Origin: Pontiellaceae bacterium B1224
GTDB taxonomy: Bacteria; Verrucomicrobiota; Kiritimatiellia; Kiritimatiellales; Pontiellaceae
Direction of reading: 5' to 3'
Length of the DNA stretch: 64,000 nucleotides
Assembly: GCA_029432815.1 (NCBI GenBank)
Contig: JAROBA010000007.1
Location: 79,635 to 143,634 of the forward strand
Below, piece by piece: positions 62,795 through 64,000 of the stretch. The notes beneath the pieces were generated by a model. That model was not told the DNA's origin. It did no database searches and saw nothing but the letters and a program-made list of their open reading frames with translations. Every line of letters begins with the position of its first letter. Position 1 is the first letter of the stretch. A program made the position numbers and the translations under genes.

Positions 62795-63265
62795 CTAAGC
62801 TTTCACGACGGAAATATGTCCGCGGCCTGTTGAGGCGACTTTGATCGGGGTGCCGGCTTCAATCCACTCGCCGTCGGCAACCACATCAACGCGTTTACCA
62901 TCAATTTTAGCAATGCCGGAGGGCCGAAGGGTGGAAATGGCCTCGCCAATGGTTCCTACCGGAATGTTATCCTGCAGGTGCGATTTACAGTCCGCCGAGT
63001 TAGTCTGCAGCGACAGCGTTTTTCCCATCCGGCTTTTCGGGAAATAGCGAATCCAGATAATAAAGGTCAGCACACCGAAGATCAGCAGCGAAAATGCACT
63101 GAGCAGATTCCAGGGTTCGGGAAAATTACGCCACCCGACCACCGCCGCAAAAAGCCAGGCCACACCGCCGACAATGCCGAGGATACCGCCGGGAATAAAG
63201 ATCTCCAACCCGATCAGAGCAAAGCCGGTAATAAGGAGTGTAAAATAAAGCGTTATCGGTTCCAT
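62795..63265 (-). CDS. NfeD-like membrane protein
   Basis: 156 residues; ATGs at 63277 and 63265 are both possible, neither with a strong site. Three membrane helices (about 5-80) precede an OB-fold NfeD domain (about 95-155; GTIGEAISTLRPSGIAKIDGKRVDVVADGEWIEAG-type). NfeD domains act with SPFH proteins. First gene of the floA operon. Confidence 0.9.
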   Translation of the reverse strand: MEPITLYFTLLITGFALIGLEIFIPGGILGIVGGVAWLFAAVVGWRNFPEPWNLLSAFSLLIFGVLTFIIWIRYFPKSRMGKTLSLQTNSADCKSHLQDNIPVGTIGEAISTLRPSGIAKIDGKRVDVVADGEWIEAGTPIKVASTGRGHISVVKA

Positions 63266-63408
63266 GCTCGGAATCATAGTGGAAGCGGAAAAAAGTTAAA
63301 GAATTGAAGCACTCAAAGTTGGCCGGTCCTCTTCGCGGTTTTCGAACGGGCGAATCCGCATGGGGGCCTGCCCGACGCCGACCTGTGCCCGGGATCAACA
63401 GCCTTGAT

Positions 63409-63458
63409 GCCGGTTTTTAAATAGAATGGATAGGGGCAAAGTCCATCCAAAAACCGGC
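63409..63458. terminator. Long inverted repeat after the FtsB-like gene
   Basis: GCCGGTTTTT and AAAAACCGGC arms with an inner ATGGAT/GTCCAT pairing. It lies 24 bases after the stop of the FtsB-like gene on that gene's strand; the T-run inside the arm fits a terminator or a small structured RNA. Confidence 0.5.
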
Positions 63459-63481
63459 AATCACAAATCTAAACTCGAAAA

Positions 63482-63790
63482 TCAATTTGTTCCCGTTTCT
63501 TCCGGAAAGTGGAAGATGAATTCATTGGTGCGGGCATAGCCGACTTCGTGGGCAACCTTTTGAACAAAATCCGGGTCGGACCTGAATCGACGCTGCTTTT
63601 CCTTTAAATCCTGCTCGGACGCCAGCGTTGAGCTGTGGCGCTGCTGTAAACTGTCGTATGTTGCCTGATAGTCCTGGAGCTGTTTCACCTTGGGCGTAAA
63701 CGCCAAAACCACACCCACGCCCGCCATTAAAATGATGGCGACCAGCACGATGCGGTTGATCAGGTTCCAGTATTTTTCAGTCTGTTGCAT
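63482..63790 (-). CDS. FtsB/DivIC-like septum protein
   Basis: 102 residues. One membrane helix (about 13-32) followed by a coiled coil (about 37-70) and a short conserved end, RRFRSDPDFVQKVAHEVGYARTNEFIF-like, matching the DivIC family (DPxYxExxAR-like motif). It should join the division complex with FtsL and FtsQ. The right edge of the window (63791-64000) shows no gene. Confidence 0.85.
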   Translation of the reverse strand: MQQTEKYWNLINRIVLVAIILMAGVGVVLAFTPKVKQLQDYQATYDSLQQRHSSTLASEQDLKEKQRRFRSDPDFVQKVAHEVGYARTNEFIFHFPEETGTN

Positions 63791-64000
63791 GGTTTAATGA
63801 TGAGTGATACGTGACGCTTGAATTATTGAGTGCGAATATAGCGAGAAACTGAACGGGGACAAGAATGTTTTGCCTCCCACTCATATGTTCGCGGTATCGA
63901 TGACCTCGGTCCTTCTATGGGGACTGTCAATCGCGTTGGCCTATAATCTTTTCCATTTTGCTGATCTAAAGACTGCTCGGTTGATTTGAAAGTTCGTTCA

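Noticed and set aside
63791..64000. A gene at the right edge
   Set aside because: All frames are short; only a 34-codon frame without a ribosome site is present.

Overview
The window reads as ordinary bacterial chromosome with moderate-to-high G+C, closely spaced genes on both strands, and Shine-Dalgarno starts. Nothing in it is phage, plasmid or CRISPR, and I found no rRNA or tRNA. The gene mix (FloA with NfeD and a bactofilin-like protein, SPFH proteins with tandem modules, a large DUF3160 protein, many intergenic hairpin repeats) suggests a PVC-superphylum organism, perhaps Kiritimatiellota or a related Verrucomicrobiota lineage. That placement is inference; no marker gene in the window proves it.

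Layout. 0-8.4 kb: the end of an NrpR/DUF128-type regulator, a KaiC-like/PPDK-N fusion protein, endonuclease V, hemL, a TPR-like lipoprotein and an AAA/DUF4143 ATPase. 8.4-14 kb: hemB, a ZIP metal transporter, a Cys-phosphatase and a DUF302 protein on the minus strand, divergent from a Crp/Fnr regulator and a frameshifted membrane-anchored protein. 14-19.2 kb: a minus-strand operon with a two-TM K+ channel with RCK domain, a Popeye-like membrane cNMP-binding protein, a CHASE2 adenylate cyclase and an SH3/M48 protease. 19.3-25.3 kb: an MBL hydrolase, cupin, dicluster ferredoxin behind an FNR-like box, a membrane protein, a decayed fragment of nth and a DUF3160 protein. 25.5-38.2 kb: two TetR-RND efflux operons, the first with its own TolC. 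38-44 kb: small genes among hairpin repeats, plus GDPD, an alpha/beta hydrolase, HPr and a VOC protein. 44-51 kb: an AspT-like transporter, an RluA pseudouridine synthase, UbiD and pgm. 51-64 kb: a protease-like protein, two SPFH proteins, nth, an archaemetzincin, a methyltransferase, an IMPase, the floA/bactofilin/nfeD cluster and an FtsB-like protein.

Two things stand out. First, the interrupted palindrome TTCCA-N5-TGGAA occurs exactly 28 times, in both intergenic and coding DNA, where chance predicts about 0.06. It is absent over 18 kb in the middle of the window, which includes the cyclase operon. Second, the operon at 14-19 kb joins a predicted cAMP maker, a Popeye-like cNMP receptor and a K+ channel. 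This resembles the animal POPDC/TREK-1 partnership, and I do not recognise it as a described bacterial system.
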